From Spirochaetales bacterium Spiro_07 (GTDB taxonomy: Bacteria; Spirochaetota; Spirochaetia; Treponematales; Treponemataceae): DNA of 64,000 nt. The position numbers and the translations under genes were made by a program. The notes beneath the pieces are model-generated. The model was given only the letters and a program-made list of their open reading frames with translations. It had not been told where the DNA came from and did no database searches. Location: NCBI GenBank assembly GCA_001603145.1, contig LVBI01000011.1:52500-116499 (forward strand), written 5' to 3'. Position 1 is the stretch's first letter; each line of letters begins with the position of its first letter. This document shows positions 16,092 through 24,943 of the stretch, piece after piece.

Positions 16092-16120
16092 TTCACAAAA
16101 TGGAATTACTGTAGTATAAT
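16092..16120 (+). promoter_or_regulatory. Promoter of the CBM48 gene
   Basis: TTCACA (16092-16097), 17-base spacer, TATAAT (16115-16120). The leader is about 60 bases, with AGGGAAAAG before the ATG at 16189. Confidence 0.65.
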
Positions 16121-16188
16121 ACCCCTATAAGGTATGCAGGCATTGTTTATGCTTGCTATTCGTAAAATACTGTTTTTAGGGAAAAGAA

Positions 16189-16497
16189 ATGGCATTATAC
16201 AAGAATTACTTAAAGACTCAAAAAAAATGTAAGGTAACATTTGAATTGAGTGCAGAAGCCGCCAACGGAGCAGAAAAAGTATGGCTCGCTGGTGATTTTA
16301 ATAGCTGGAGCAGCCTTGACACTCCTATGAAGAAGAATAAGGACGGAAGCTTCACTGTCACGCTTACATTGGAATCTGGAAACGAGTATCAGTTCCGCTA
16401 TTTGCTTGACGGCAAAAAATGGGAAAATGACTGGAATGCAGACAAATACATTCCTGCCCCATTCTCTAACACAGATAACTCTGTAGTTATTGTCTAA
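16189..16497 (+). CDS. Free-standing CBM48 / glycogen-binding early-set domain protein
   Basis: 102 residues that are only an E-set/CBM48 domain: VWLAGDFNSW (the family W-x-G-x-F-N-x-W motif), GSFTVTLTLESGNEYQFRYL and WENDWNADKY. This module binds glycogen or starch on branching enzymes and on the beta subunit of AMP-activated kinase. There is no enzyme domain, no signal peptide and no glycogen gene next to it, so it is either a glycogen-associated scaffold or a regulator by binding. It has its own promoter and terminator and codon use typical of well-expressed genes. Similar small proteins occur in spirochaetes and other anaerobes; function unknown. Confidence 0.8.
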   Translation: MALYKNYLKTQKKCKVTFELSAEAANGAEKVWLAGDFNSWSSLDTPMKKNKDGSFTVTLTLESGNEYQFRYLLDGKKWENDWNADKYIPAPFSNTDNSVVIV

Positions 16498-16527
16498 TCT
16501 GTTTAAAATTTTACGCTGTTTGTTGTG

Positions 16528-16567
16528 GGCTGAAAAGCAGGAGGAGCTTTTCAGCCTTTTCTTTTTT
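16528..16567 (+). terminator. CBM48 gene terminator
   Basis: GGCTGAAAAGC / GCTTTTCAGCC, 11-base perfect stem, then a T-rich tract. Thirty bases after the stop codon. Confidence 0.85.
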
Positions 16568-16767
16568 GTTTCGCACTAGCTTAATCTTTGCAATAGTTTG
16601 TTCGGCGAAACACGCCGCTTTTCTGACGAAAACCGGCAGCTCTTTTCTCATGTGTGTTTCTTTTTCGATTTAAGTCTTATCGGTGAAAAACGTCAATTTG
16701 CTGGCGCAAATTGACAGATTGTGGGTATTGCTTTTCTTACGAAAACCGCAGATGGGCTGATAAAGAC

Positions 16768-16885
16768 AAAAAAAGCTGCCCAATAAACTTTGTCATTCCG
16801 AACTTGGTTCGGAATCTGCACCAAATATCTCAAAATACAGATGCCAAAATAAATTCGGCATGACGTTTCTTCGGGCAGCCTCTCT
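16768..16885. repeat. R1 composite inside a GCTGCCC/GGGCAGC stem
   Basis: Outer stem GCTGCCC (16775-16781) and GGGCAGC (16873-16879). The loop holds an R1 hairpin TGTCATT, CCGAAC-ttg-GTTCGG, AATCT (16791-16817) and a second, opposite one, AGATGCC...GGCATGAC (16839-16864). It lies directly behind the aspS relic stop codon, on the minus strand, so the outer stem was probably that gene's terminator before the palindromes entered its loop. Confidence 0.65.
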
Positions 16886-16889
16886 AAAG

Positions 16890-16955
16890 GTTATTCCTTT
16901 ATGGTGATGTGCAGTTCGTCGAGCTGCTTCTGGTCAACTTCAGACGGACATTCGT
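16890..16955 (-). pseudogene. Relic of a second aspS 3' end
   Basis: On the minus strand this reads ECPSEVDQKQLDELHITIKE followed by a stop codon at 16890-16892. The present AspRS ends ...ECPSPVDEQLLKDLHINI..., so the two align residue for residue. Homology stops just before the Glu, at about 16955. Upstream of the break there is no further AspRS sequence until the intact gene 115 bases away. The simplest reading is that an older aspS was replaced by a different copy and only its last 20 codons and terminator remain. Confidence 0.75.
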
Positions 16956-16962
16956 ACGACTG

Positions 16963-17043
16963 GTCAAGGCACGCTCGCTTCGCTCGTCTTAAAGCCTTGA
17001 CTCTGTCGTTTTACAGGTGTCTGATTGCATCATACACCTGTAA
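16963..17043. repeat. Two hairpins between aspS and the aspS relic
   Basis: GTCAAGGC / GCCTTGAC (16963-17001) and TTACAGGTGT / ACACCTGTAA (17011-17043), both perfect. They sit at the presumed junction of the aspS replacement; the second may serve as the terminator of the present aspS on the minus strand, though it lacks a clear T run. Otherwise 16568-16767 holds nothing I can name. Confidence 0.5.
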
Positions 17044-17069
17044 TCCATTGGCTCTGCCCACTTCACCAA

Positions 17070-18920
17070 TTATTCTTCGGTATCGTAAATATTTATATGA
17101 AGATCTTTTAAAAGCTGTTCGTCTACAGGACTTGGACATTCATCCATTGGTGAAGCTGCCAGATTGTTCTTCGGGAAGGCGATTACCTCGTGGATTGACT
17201 CTTCGTGGCACATAAGCATTACGAGGCGGTCGAGACCTGGGGCAATTCCTCCGTGTGGCGGTGCACCAAACTTAAAAGCCTGTACTAAGAAGCCGAAAGC
17301 CTTTTCTGCACGCTCGCGGCTGTAGCCAACGATTTCGAAAATGCGCTCCTGAAGGGCAGGATCATTAATACGCATAGAACCAGAAGCAAGCTCGTAACCA
17401 TTGAGTACGAGGTCGTAGAGGTCGCCTTTTACAGCTCCTGGATCTGATTCAAGTGTATCCCAGTATTGCTGCTGAGGAAGTGTGAACATGTGGTGTTCTG
17501 TTTCCCAGTGATTTTCTTCTTCGTTCCATGCAAAATACGGGAAGTCGATAATCCATGCAAAGTGGAACTCATCCTTTGGATTGTAAAGGTTGAGGTCTTT
17601 ACCAAGCTGCTTGCGGACTGCACCGAGAGCTGTACAAGCCAGCTGCCAGTTTTCGTCGCTTACAAAAAGGATAAGGTCGTTCTTTTCTGCACCAAGCTTT
17701 GAGCAGATTTCGGCTTCTTTTCCGGCATAAAACTTTGCGATTCCGCCTTCGAAAGCAATATCACCGGTGGCTGAGCCTGCCGAAGCCACCTTCATCCAAG
17801 CAAGGCCTTTTGCTTTATAAGTTTTTGCAACTGCTTCGAGAGCTTCAATGTTCTTACGTGAATATTTGTCTGCAACGTTCTTTACAACGAGGGCCTTGAG
17901 TCCGCTTCTCTTGTGGCGCTGAACATCGCGGCCTGCATTTGCGGCACCTGCTTTGAATGCGTTGAAATCAGCCAGATCAGCCATGAAAGCTGCATCCTGC
18001 ATCTTCATATCAAAACGAAGGTCAGGCTTGTCGCTTCCGTACCAGTCAAAAGCATCTTCCCAGGCAATGCGGTCAAACTTTGCCGGTAATTCATAGTTCA
18101 AAGTCTTTTTGAAGATGTAGCCCATCATGCCTTCAGTTGTGCTCAAAACCTCTTCGCGGTTTGTGAAAGACATTTCCATATCAATCTGAGTAAACTCAGG
18201 CTGGCGGTCTCCGCGGGCATCTTCATCGCGGTAGCAGCGGGCAATCTGGAAGTACTTATCAAAGCCAGAAACCATCAGAAGCTGCTTGTAAAGCTGAGGG
18301 CTCTGTGGAAGCGAGTAGAATTTTCCAGGGTGAACACGGCTTGGAACCAGGTAATCGCGTGCACCTTCTGGAGTTGATTTTATGAATGTAGGAGTTTCAA
18401 TCTCGAGGAAGCCTTTTGAGGTCAAATATTCGCGTGTGGCAAAAGCAACCTGTGAACGCAGAATAATATTGTGCTGCATAGGCTCACGGCGCAAATCAAG
18501 GTAGCGGTATTTCAAGCGCAAATCTTCGTTAGGGATAACCACTGTTCCGTCTTTCTGACGAACCTCTTCAATAGAAAAAGGCAGTTCCTGAGAAGTTGTG
18601 AAAATCTGAATATCAGATGCTTCAACTTCGATCTCGCCTGTTGCCATATCAGCATTAATATCTTTATCAGCGCGGGCGGCAACAACACCTTCTACTGCGA
18701 TACAATATTCGCTCTTAAGTTTGGCAGCAATTTTCTTTACATCATCACTAGCCTTATCGCCAACCATAACCTGTGTAATTCCATAGCGGTCACGCAGGCG
18801 GATAAAAATCAAACCGCCCAAGTCGCGGGTGCGGCTTACCCAACCATTCAAAACAACTTTCTTACCAACATCACTCTTGCGAAGCTCGCCGCAAGTTACA
18901 GTTCTTTGCATAAAATTCAT
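17070..18920 (-). CDS. aspS: Aspartyl-tRNA synthetase (bacterial type)
   Basis: 616 residues in the bacterial AspRS order: anticodon-binding OB fold (VVLNGWVSRTRDLGGLIFI), class II core with motif 2 (QIARCYRDEDARGDRQPEFTQ), the GAD insert typical of bacterial enzymes, and motif 3 near the C terminus (GGIAPGLDRLVML). It charges tRNA-Asp. Met1 (18920) or Met4 (18911) could be the start; neither has a clear ribosome site. A 20-codon relic of another aspS lies downstream at 16890-16955, with different codons, suggesting that this copy came by replacement. Not in an operon. Confidence 0.96.
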   Translation of the reverse strand: MNFMQRTVTCGELRKSDVGKKVVLNGWVSRTRDLGGLIFIRLRDRYGITQVMVGDKASDDVKKIAAKLKSEYCIAVEGVVAARADKDINADMATGEIEVEASDIQIFTTSQELPFSIEEVRQKDGTVVIPNEDLRLKYRYLDLRREPMQHNIILRSQVAFATREYLTSKGFLEIETPTFIKSTPEGARDYLVPSRVHPGKFYSLPQSPQLYKQLLMVSGFDKYFQIARCYRDEDARGDRQPEFTQIDMEMSFTNREEVLSTTEGMMGYIFKKTLNYELPAKFDRIAWEDAFDWYGSDKPDLRFDMKMQDAAFMADLADFNAFKAGAANAGRDVQRHKRSGLKALVVKNVADKYSRKNIEALEAVAKTYKAKGLAWMKVASAGSATGDIAFEGGIAKFYAGKEAEICSKLGAEKNDLILFVSDENWQLACTALGAVRKQLGKDLNLYNPKDEFHFAWIIDFPYFAWNEEENHWETEHHMFTLPQQQYWDTLESDPGAVKGDLYDLVLNGYELASGSMRINDPALQERIFEIVGYSRERAEKAFGFLVQAFKFGAPPHGGIAPGLDRLVMLMCHEESIHEVIAFPKNNLAASPMDECPSPVDEQLLKDLHINIYDTEE

Positions 18921-18984
18921 GCTGTTATTTTAATGAGATTAATGCTTTACATCAAGCCGTATGAATTTGCAGAAACTTGAGAGA

Positions 18985-19300
18985 CTGGTGAAGAGCGACA
19001 AACGTAATCATTACGTTTATAAGGCCATTGGATTGCTTCGTCACTACGTTCCTCGCAATGACGGTAATGGATTTATCACGAAAAACGCCAAGATTGCCGG
19101 GTCAAGCCCGGTAATGACCGCGTTTTGCAATAGCTTTGTCTAAAAGAAAAGTTTAATCTAGCAAAACGGCCAAGTTTCCGCTCTGCGGAAACTTGAAAGA
19201 ATGTACAAAAGTCCACATTGTTGGTCATTTCGACTTGGTTCGGCTCCGCTCACCAACCAACGCTCAATGACCAGATTAATCTACAAAAGCGGAGTTCAAT
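18985..19300. repeat. R1-family palindromes in the aspS-rsmG spacer
   Basis: Four elements in a non-coding spacer. 19031-19063: GATTGCTTCGTC...CGCAATGACG type. 19091-19118: AGATT, GCCGGG-tcaa-GCCCGG, TAATGAC. 19171-19195: perfect 11-base hairpin CAAGTTTCCGC/GCGGAAACTTG. 19223-19272: GGTCATTTCGAC...CGCTCAATGACC with a long loop. No gene is supported in 18921-19448. Confidence 0.6.
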
Positions 19301-19327
19301 CTATAAAAAAATTGCTGCTCCGGGGTT

Positions 19328-19350
19328 ATTAGGGGCGGAAAGCCCCTAAT
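19328..19350. repeat. Perfect hairpin ATTAGGGGC/GCCCCTAAT
   Basis: Nine-base stem with a five-base loop, close to the strong hairpin at 19374-19423. Part of the 3' region of the M16-rsmG operon. Confidence 0.5.
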
Positions 19351-19364
19351 CGTTGCTGGGAAAA

Positions 19365-19423
19365 AGAGGGGTTTAAGGGGAGAAAAGAACCCGCTTACGA
19401 GTAGAGGTTCTTGTCTCCCCTTA
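19365..19423 (-). terminator. Terminator of the M16 peptidase-rsmG operon
   Basis: TAAGGGGAGA...AGAACC pairs with GGTTCT...TCTCCCCTTA (19374-19423), a stem of about 16 pairs with one small internal loop. On the minus strand it is followed within ten bases by a T-rich tract. It begins 26 bases after the rsmG stop. Confidence 0.65.
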
Positions 19424-19448
19424 AGAGGTTCATGGCACTTTCCATGTG

Positions 19449-20117
19449 TCAAAAATCGGCTTTGGGAATTATTACCAAGTTGCGCTCGTGCTCTTCTTTG
19501 CCTGTGCCAAGAAACGGCACGTCAAGAGGCTTTGCGCACCACGACGGCACAAGCTTGGCGATGCCGCTCATTTCGGCGTTAATCTTGTCCATTCGGGCTT
19601 TATACGCCGCAATATAGCCGCCATCGGCCGGCAGCTTGAGCAAAGTTTTGGTCATTTTTTCGTCTAAAGGCCTGAACGCTCTGAAAACCACAATGTCAAA
19701 AGCTTTTTGCGGCGCTTTTTCGGCTTCTGTGTTGAGCACTTCAACATTTTTAAGGCCAAGCGTCAGCACACAGTTTTCAAGAAACGTACAGCGTTTGCTC
19801 ATTCTTTCGATTAGCGTAAAATGCGCATTAGGGAATGTAATTGCAAGCGGAATGCCCGGAAGGCCGCCGCCCGAACCGACATCTGCAATGCGCGGCTTGG
19901 CCGGTTTCACTGCTTTTGTGGCCAGCTGCTTGAGAAGAGGCACGGCGGCAAGGCTGTCTAAAATGTGCTTTGTCAGAATGTCTTCAACAGAATCTGCGCC
20001 CACCAAATCATAAGCTGAATTAAACAAATTCAGCTCGGCGGCATATTTTTCGAACAGCGGTGCTTTTGCGATATCAATGCCGAAGCTTGCAAGCGCATCT
20101 GCAAAACTAACGCCCAT
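19449..20117 (-). CDS. rsmG: 16S rRNA (guanine-527-N7)-methyltransferase RsmG
   Basis: About 222 residues, normal for RsmG/GidB. The SAM-binding motif is VGSGGGLPGIPLAI, preceded by the family's KHILDSLAAVPLL; LIERMSKRCTFL and VVFRAFRPLDE also fit. It adds N7-methyl to G527 of 16S rRNA. I choose the ATG at 20117: AAGGAA lies 9 bases before it, and it starts one base after the upstream TGA (20119-20121), which suggests translational coupling with the M16 peptidase. An ATG at 20132 is possible but has no ribosome site. Confidence 0.92.
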   Translation of the reverse strand: MGVSFADALASFGIDIAKAPLFEKYAAELNLFNSAYDLVGADSVEDILTKHILDSLAAVPLLKQLATKAVKPAKPRIADVGSGGGLPGIPLAITFPNAHFTLIERMSKRCTFLENCVLTLGLKNVEVLNTEAEKAPQKAFDIVVFRAFRPLDEKMTKTLLKLPADGGYIAAYKARMDKINAEMSGIAKLVPSWCAKPLDVPFLGTGKEEHERNLVIIPKADF

Positions 20118-20118
20118 A

Positions 20119-23100
20119 TCAGTTTCCTTCATTTGTAAGGTTTATAACCTCATCAAACTGAACGTCTGCTGTTTTTAAAGTTGATTCATTCGTCAGCACG
20201 GCATAGCAGCCGCCAGCGTTGATGTTCCTTATTGCTGCTTCAATTTCCATTACAGAAGTGTTTTTCGTCTTTTCAAGGTTTGCCTTAACGTCGTCTATGC
20301 TATAGCCTCTTATGTAGTTGACCGCATTGACAAACGCCTGCGTATAAAGCCCGACCGGTGCAGTTTCAATGCCGTAGCGCGCAATGATATACGGCGCGAC
20401 AGATTCTTTTGTAAGCTTAAGATCTGCGTTCTTTGCGCGTTTGTGAATTTCAAGCGTGCGCATCGGGTTCGGGTCTCTAGCAGAATAAGCTGAAAAGTAA
20501 ACACGGTCTGTCATTGCGTTTGCGCCATAAGCACCGCCTTCAAGCCTGATTTTCGGAATGTAGTATTCATTTGAAAGAATATCCGAAGCAAGCGAAAAAG
20601 CCTGAAGTTTTTCAATCGGAACAGGCTGTGCAGATGCGGCATAGCTTACAGTGTCTTTGATGACGAACGCGGTCTTTTTGGCCGGCTGGCTGATTGCGGT
20701 ATAATTTGTGCTTGATTTGCCGTTATATTCGCGCAAACGCCTTGTAACCCATCTACCGGCATTCGCTGCTTCTTCTGAATTAATTCCGGCCGTTATGATG
20801 ATTGGCGAATTTGCGACGAGCATCTTTTCTCTTACGGCGAGCATCTTTTCGATGACAGTCGAAGGATTCTGGCTGACTTCTTTATAAGCTTTTTGCACAA
20901 ACTGATAATACGGAATGCCGGCAAGGTGGTCGTAAAGCGCGTAGCTTGGCGCACAAGCTGCACCGGCACGGCTCAATGCGTAATAAATCGCGTTTGTCTG
21001 CAAATTTCTGTCAGCACGTGCTTTTTCCATTGAGATAAGCACCTTTAAGCGTGAAGGATCGAGAATCGTGTCGTAAAGAATCGTCGAAACAAGTTCTTCC
21101 GCCTTTCTTGCGTTTTTCAGCTCTGAATACCAGCTCAAATTCATTACCGGATAAGACTGCTTGCGTTCATAGCTTGTATAGAAAGGCTCAACCGTTGTGC
21201 TCAAGCCCAGAACGAGCATACTGAGCTGATTGTCAACCTGCTCTTCTGTCATTGAACCGGCTGCAAGCTCGCCTGTAAGCGTCATGTAAAGGCTTGCGTA
21301 GTGCAGTTCTTCAGGCGTTAAGTCTGAAAGGTTTAGATAGAACGTTGTGCGCAGCGCCGGGCCTTTGACAAACGAATGAATGTGGCGGATATTGCCGTTC
21401 ATTTCGTCTTTAATCTTTGGAGTTTCAATCTTTGCTTCAAGATTTTCAGGCGTAAGCACTTGAAGCTTCTTTACGCTTTCTTGGCCGCGCTTGTCTTCGC
21501 TGTTGAGCCATGCATTGAATGCAGAAGTCTGCGTAACGAGCGCGTTAATCTGCGAAGCTGACATTGAAGCTTTAAGCTTTGCAAGCCTGTCAAGCTCGGC
21601 CTTTTCTTGCTCTTCTGCAAGGCCGGGCTTCGGGCTGACGATGACGAGCACGCTGTGGTTGTTGTTCACAAGAAAGCGGTCAACCATCTTTGTGATGTTC
21701 TGCATCGTAACGCTTTGAACGTCGTAATTTGATGTTGCAATTGCATATTTTGAGCCGATTGACATTTCGCCGACGGCCATGCTTTCAAGAATATCAAGCC
21801 CGATGCCGGTGTTTTCACGTGCAAGCACTGCACCGGCGTAGAAATCTGCCTTAACAGAGTTGAACAAATCCGGCGCAACGCCATCTGTAGCAATTTCTTT
21901 CAAAGCTTTCAGCACAATGTGCTCAAAAGTGCTTGCCCGCTCCGGCGAAATGTTCTGCGCCGTAATCTCAAACTGCGGCTGGCGCGTTGCCATAGAAACG
22001 CTGATAAAATAGCGGTCTGCAAGGTTAGATTCGTCAAGCGCTTTCATCAAAGGCGAATTGTCGTTGTTGAGAATGTTCATCAACAGCATGAGCGCCGGCA
22101 TTTCTTTTTCGCTTACGCCAGAAAGCGCGTAGCCTTTTGAAATGACAGCCTTGCTGTCTGCTTTGTATGAAGCTGTAACAGGAAAATTGCGGAATACAGA
22201 TTTCGGCTTGGCAAAAGGCTTCTGTTCAGGAATCTTTGCAAGCGGAATGGACTTTTCGTATTTTGAAAGCCATTCGCCGTCAAGAAAAGCAAGGAACTGG
22301 TCAATGTCCAGATCGCCGTAAATGCCAATAATCGAATTTGACGGCACGAAATATTTTTTGTGATAATCTCTTATGTCTTCAACAGTTAATGTCGGAATTG
22401 TCTCGGTTTTTCCGGCTGAATCGTTCTTTACGGCTGTGTCTGGGAAAAGCGATTCGCGCATAATGTTGTTCGCTTGTCTTAAGATGTTGCTGTTTGCGCC
22501 TTTCATCTCGTTATAGACAATTCCGTTTATCGTAAGCGGCGAATCTTTTGTCGGCAACTCGTAGCGGAAGCCTTCTCGCATAAAGATGTAGTCGTCGAGT
22601 GTCGGCTCGTAGACAGCTGAAAGGTAATAGTCTGCAAGCTGCTTGAACTGGCGTTCATCAGTTGTAGAAAACGGAAACTGAATGTACGTTGCCGCTGTTG
22701 ATGCGTTCATGTATGTGTTCAGCGTCGTGTTTGATGCGCCGAAAAAGACTTCTTTGCCCGGGTAAGAGCGCGTAGACGAAAGCGTCATGTGCTCAAGCAC
22801 GTGGTTTGCGCCGTTGTCATGTTCTGGCGGCGTTGAAACTGAAATTGTGAAGCTCAAGTTTTTGTCGTCGTTGTCAATGTAATAGACTTGCGCACCGCTT
22901 TTGATGTGCTCAAGAATATAAGCCGTGCCGCTTATCATTGTAATCTGCTTTTGTTCCACAAGCCTGAAACCGTGCTGGCTGAAAATAGCCGACGAAATGT
23001 GCTTTTTGGGCTGCGTCTGCATTTTGCCGCTTGATGAAGCGTCTGTTGCGCAGCTTGCAAGCATGAAGACAATCAAAAAAAGAGAAGCTGCCAAAAAAAC

Positions 23101-23130
23101 AGCTTTTTTCACAGAGTTGAAACGTGCCAT
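20119..23130 (-). CDS. M16-family metallopeptidase lipoprotein (presequence-protease type)
   Basis: 1003 residues. A signal peptide ends in the lipobox LASC (Cys27), so the protein should be lipid-anchored outside the inner membrane. The inverted zinc motif is H110-V-L-E113-H114, within ANHVLEHMTL, and the length and TRSYPGKEVF sequence fit the M16C (PreP/Cym1, single chain with two halves) group, which degrades short peptides inside a closed chamber. Most homologues are cytoplasmic or organellar, so an anchored form suggests uptake of host or dietary peptides or clearing of signal peptides. It heads a two-gene unit with rsmG. Family firm; substrate inferred. Confidence 0.88.
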   Translation of the reverse strand: MARFNSVKKAVFLAASLFLIVFMLASCATDASSSGKMQTQPKKHISSAIFSQHGFRLVEQKQITMISGTAYILEHIKSGAQVYYIDNDDKNLSFTISVSTPPEHDNGANHVLEHMTLSSTRSYPGKEVFFGASNTTLNTYMNASTAATYIQFPFSTTDERQFKQLADYYLSAVYEPTLDDYIFMREGFRYELPTKDSPLTINGIVYNEMKGANSNILRQANNIMRESLFPDTAVKNDSAGKTETIPTLTVEDIRDYHKKYFVPSNSIIGIYGDLDIDQFLAFLDGEWLSKYEKSIPLAKIPEQKPFAKPKSVFRNFPVTASYKADSKAVISKGYALSGVSEKEMPALMLLMNILNNDNSPLMKALDESNLADRYFISVSMATRQPQFEITAQNISPERASTFEHIVLKALKEIATDGVAPDLFNSVKADFYAGAVLARENTGIGLDILESMAVGEMSIGSKYAIATSNYDVQSVTMQNITKMVDRFLVNNNHSVLVIVSPKPGLAEEQEKAELDRLAKLKASMSASQINALVTQTSAFNAWLNSEDKRGQESVKKLQVLTPENLEAKIETPKIKDEMNGNIRHIHSFVKGPALRTTFYLNLSDLTPEELHYASLYMTLTGELAAGSMTEEQVDNQLSMLVLGLSTTVEPFYTSYERKQSYPVMNLSWYSELKNARKAEELVSTILYDTILDPSRLKVLISMEKARADRNLQTNAIYYALSRAGAACAPSYALYDHLAGIPYYQFVQKAYKEVSQNPSTVIEKMLAVREKMLVANSPIIITAGINSEEAANAGRWVTRRLREYNGKSSTNYTAISQPAKKTAFVIKDTVSYAASAQPVPIEKLQAFSLASDILSNEYYIPKIRLEGGAYGANAMTDRVYFSAYSARDPNPMRTLEIHKRAKNADLKLTKESVAPYIIARYGIETAPVGLYTQAFVNAVNYIRGYSIDDVKANLEKTKNTSVMEIEAAIRNINAGGCYAVLTNESTLKTADVQFDEVINLTNEGN

Positions 23131-23245
23131 AAGAGTAAGAATCCTTGTTTGTTGATTATTCGTTTAAATAATCGGAAAAATCGGGTCGTTTTGTAACTGC
23201 TAAAGCCTGAATAAAACAGAATAGTAATGTAGAAGATTCAGCCTT

Positions 23246-23517
23246 TAATGCATTGCTAATAAAAGCAAAATGTCATTACTACACTGGTGCAGATGTCATT
23301 GCCGCACTTGATGCGGCAATCTTTAAGTGTTGATTCAGCTGGCAAAGATTTTCGGGTCAAGCCCGAAAATGATATGTCTGCAATGGAGCTGGTCAACAGG
23401 TTCATTGCATAGTGTCATTCCGAACGCTACGCATCAACCGCACGCTTGCTACGGTTGAATGTTTCGGAATCTCTGTACTACATATAATGTCATGCTGAAC
23501 CAAATTCAGCATGACAC
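23246..23517. repeat. R1 cluster between M16 peptidase and metY
   Basis: At least four palindromes in one spacer. 23294-23322: TGTCATT, GCCGCA-cttga-TGCGGC, AATCT. 23346-23374: AGATT, TTCGGG-tcaa-GCCCGAA, AATGATA. 23413-23472: TGTCATTCCGAAC ... TTCGGAATCT with a 33-base loop. 23488-23516: TGTCATGCTGAA...TTCAGCATGACA. The first two face each other like the pairs at 2883-2958 and 33488-33570, and the left flank CTAATAAAAGCAAAATGTCATT matches that at 33470-33494. No gene is supported in 23131-23531. Confidence 0.7.
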
Positions 23518-23531
23518 TGCTTTTTTCGCAC

Positions 23532-24812
23532 TTAAATTGCGGCTAAACCGCGGTCTATGTCGGCGATTATGTCTTCGATGTTTTCAAGACCGCACGAAAA
23601 GCGTACCATGCCGCCGTCAATGCCGGCTGCTTTAAGCTGCTCGTCCGAAAGCTGTCTGTGTGTTGCGCTTGCCGGGTGCAGTACGCAGGTTCTAATGTCT
23701 GCAACATGCACTTCGTCAGAAGCAAGCTTTAATGCGTCCATAAAGCGCATGGCGGCAGTTTTCCCGCCTTTAATGCTGATTGAAACTACGCCGCAGCAGC
23801 CGTTAGGCAGATACTTTTGGGCGCGTTCGTAAAATTTGTCGCCTTTCATGCCGGGGTAGCTTACGCTTAAAATTTTATCTGATTTCGCAAAATGTTCTGC
23901 AACGGCAAGGCCTGTCTTGCAGACACGCTCCATTCTAAGTGGCAACGTCTCAAGCCCCAAGTTCAGATAAAACGCGCTCTGTGCGGCCGGATAACAGCCG
24001 AAGTCGCGCATGAGCTGGCATCTTGCCTTGATGATGTACGCCATTTTTCCGTATTTTTCCACATATTTAAGGCCGTGGTAGCTTTCGTCTGGCTCTACAA
24101 AATCAGCAAAATTGCCGGTCTCTTTGTAGACTTTTGCCCAGTCAAAGTTGCCCGAATCTATGATTGCGCCGCCGCCTTGCACAGCGTGGCCGTCCATGTA
24201 TTTTGTAGTTGAATGAACGACAATATCTGCGCCCCATTCAATCGGGCGGCAGAGCACCGGCGTTGCAAAAGTGTTGTCGATAATCAGCGGAACTTTCTTT
24301 GCGTGCGCGGCTTTTGCCCATTTTTCAAAATCAAACACTGTAAGAGCCGGGTTCGCAATTGTTTCGCCAAAGACGCACTTCGTATTCGGCTTGAATTTTG
24401 ACAAGATTTCTTCATAGCTTGATTCCGGGTCAACCCAGATACACTCGATTCCGAGCTTTTTTAAGGTAAAGCCGAAAAGGTTGATAGTGCCGCCGTAAAT
24501 ACTGGTTGAAGCAATGAAGCTGTCACCGGCACAGCAGAGATTCAGCACAGAAAGAAGGCTTGCAGCTTGGCCGCTTGAAGTAAGCATACAGCCGATGCCG
24601 CCTTCCATGTCAGCTATTTTTTTCTCAACAGCGTCACATGTCGGGTTATAAAAGCGTGAATAAATAGCACCCAAAGTAGGGTCGTCAAAAATATCTGCAA
24701 CCGCATTGCATGAGTGATAACGGTATGTCGTGCTTTGTACGATTGGAATTGTGCATGGTTCACCGTCTTTCGGTGTGTAGCCTGAATGAAGGCATTTTGT
24801 ATCGATTTTCAT
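23532..24812 (-). CDS. metY: O-acetylhomoserine sulfhydrylase (PLP-dependent Cys/Met family)
   Basis: 426 residues, the length of MetY rather than the shorter MetB/MetC. PLP lysine K204 in HSTTKYMDGH, aspartate D179 in LIIDNTFATP, YSRFYNPT at 51-58 and TSSGQAA at 79-84. It makes homocysteine from O-acetylhomoserine and sulfide. The homoserine acyltransferase encoded at 30112-31026 has the acetyl-type residue Glu111, so the two genes form a consistent pathway. On the minus strand, TTGTTT (24842-24847), 17 bases and TAAAAT (24819-24824) end six bases before the ATG; no ribosome site, so a leaderless start is likely. Confidence 0.9.
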   Translation of the reverse strand: MKIDTKCLHSGYTPKDGEPCTIPIVQSTTYRYHSCNAVADIFDDPTLGAIYSRFYNPTCDAVEKKIADMEGGIGCMLTSSGQAASLLSVLNLCCAGDSFIASTSIYGGTINLFGFTLKKLGIECIWVDPESSYEEILSKFKPNTKCVFGETIANPALTVFDFEKWAKAAHAKKVPLIIDNTFATPVLCRPIEWGADIVVHSTTKYMDGHAVQGGGAIIDSGNFDWAKVYKETGNFADFVEPDESYHGLKYVEKYGKMAYIIKARCQLMRDFGCYPAAQSAFYLNLGLETLPLRMERVCKTGLAVAEHFAKSDKILSVSYPGMKGDKFYERAQKYLPNGCCGVVSISIKGGKTAAMRFMDALKLASDEVHVADIRTCVLHPASATHRQLSDEQLKAAGIDGGMVRFSCGLENIEDIIADIDRGLAAI

Positions 24813-24818
24813 GGCTTG

Positions 24819-24847
24819 ATTTTAGCAAAACCTTACAGAATAAACAA
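24819..24847 (-). promoter_or_regulatory. metY promoter, leaderless arrangement
   Basis: -35 TTGTTT, 17-base spacer, extended -10 TGC-TAAAAT, then only six bases to the ATG at 24812. Confidence 0.55.
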
Positions 24848-24882
24848 TAGAGTTAGGTGTTTCCCCTTACACTTAAAAAAAA

Positions 24883-24938
24883 TTGCATATTTTCAAAAAG
24901 GTGTTAAAATAATTACAGATTCAATTAATCGTAGGAGG
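24883..24938 (+). promoter_or_regulatory. Promoter and ribosome site of the secreted protein gene
   Basis: TTGCAT (24883-24888), 16-base spacer, TAAAAT (24905-24910). A full AGGAGG (24933-24938) precedes the ATG at 24944. Both signals are strong and the gene uses a narrow set of codons, so high expression is expected. Confidence 0.65.
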
Positions 24939-24943
24939 ATTAA

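Noticed and set aside
18961..19143. 60-residue ORF in the aspS-rsmG spacer
   Set aside because: It reads through two R1 palindromes (the GSSPVMT type peptide is a typical by-product of this repeat), with no ribosome site or homologue in mind.
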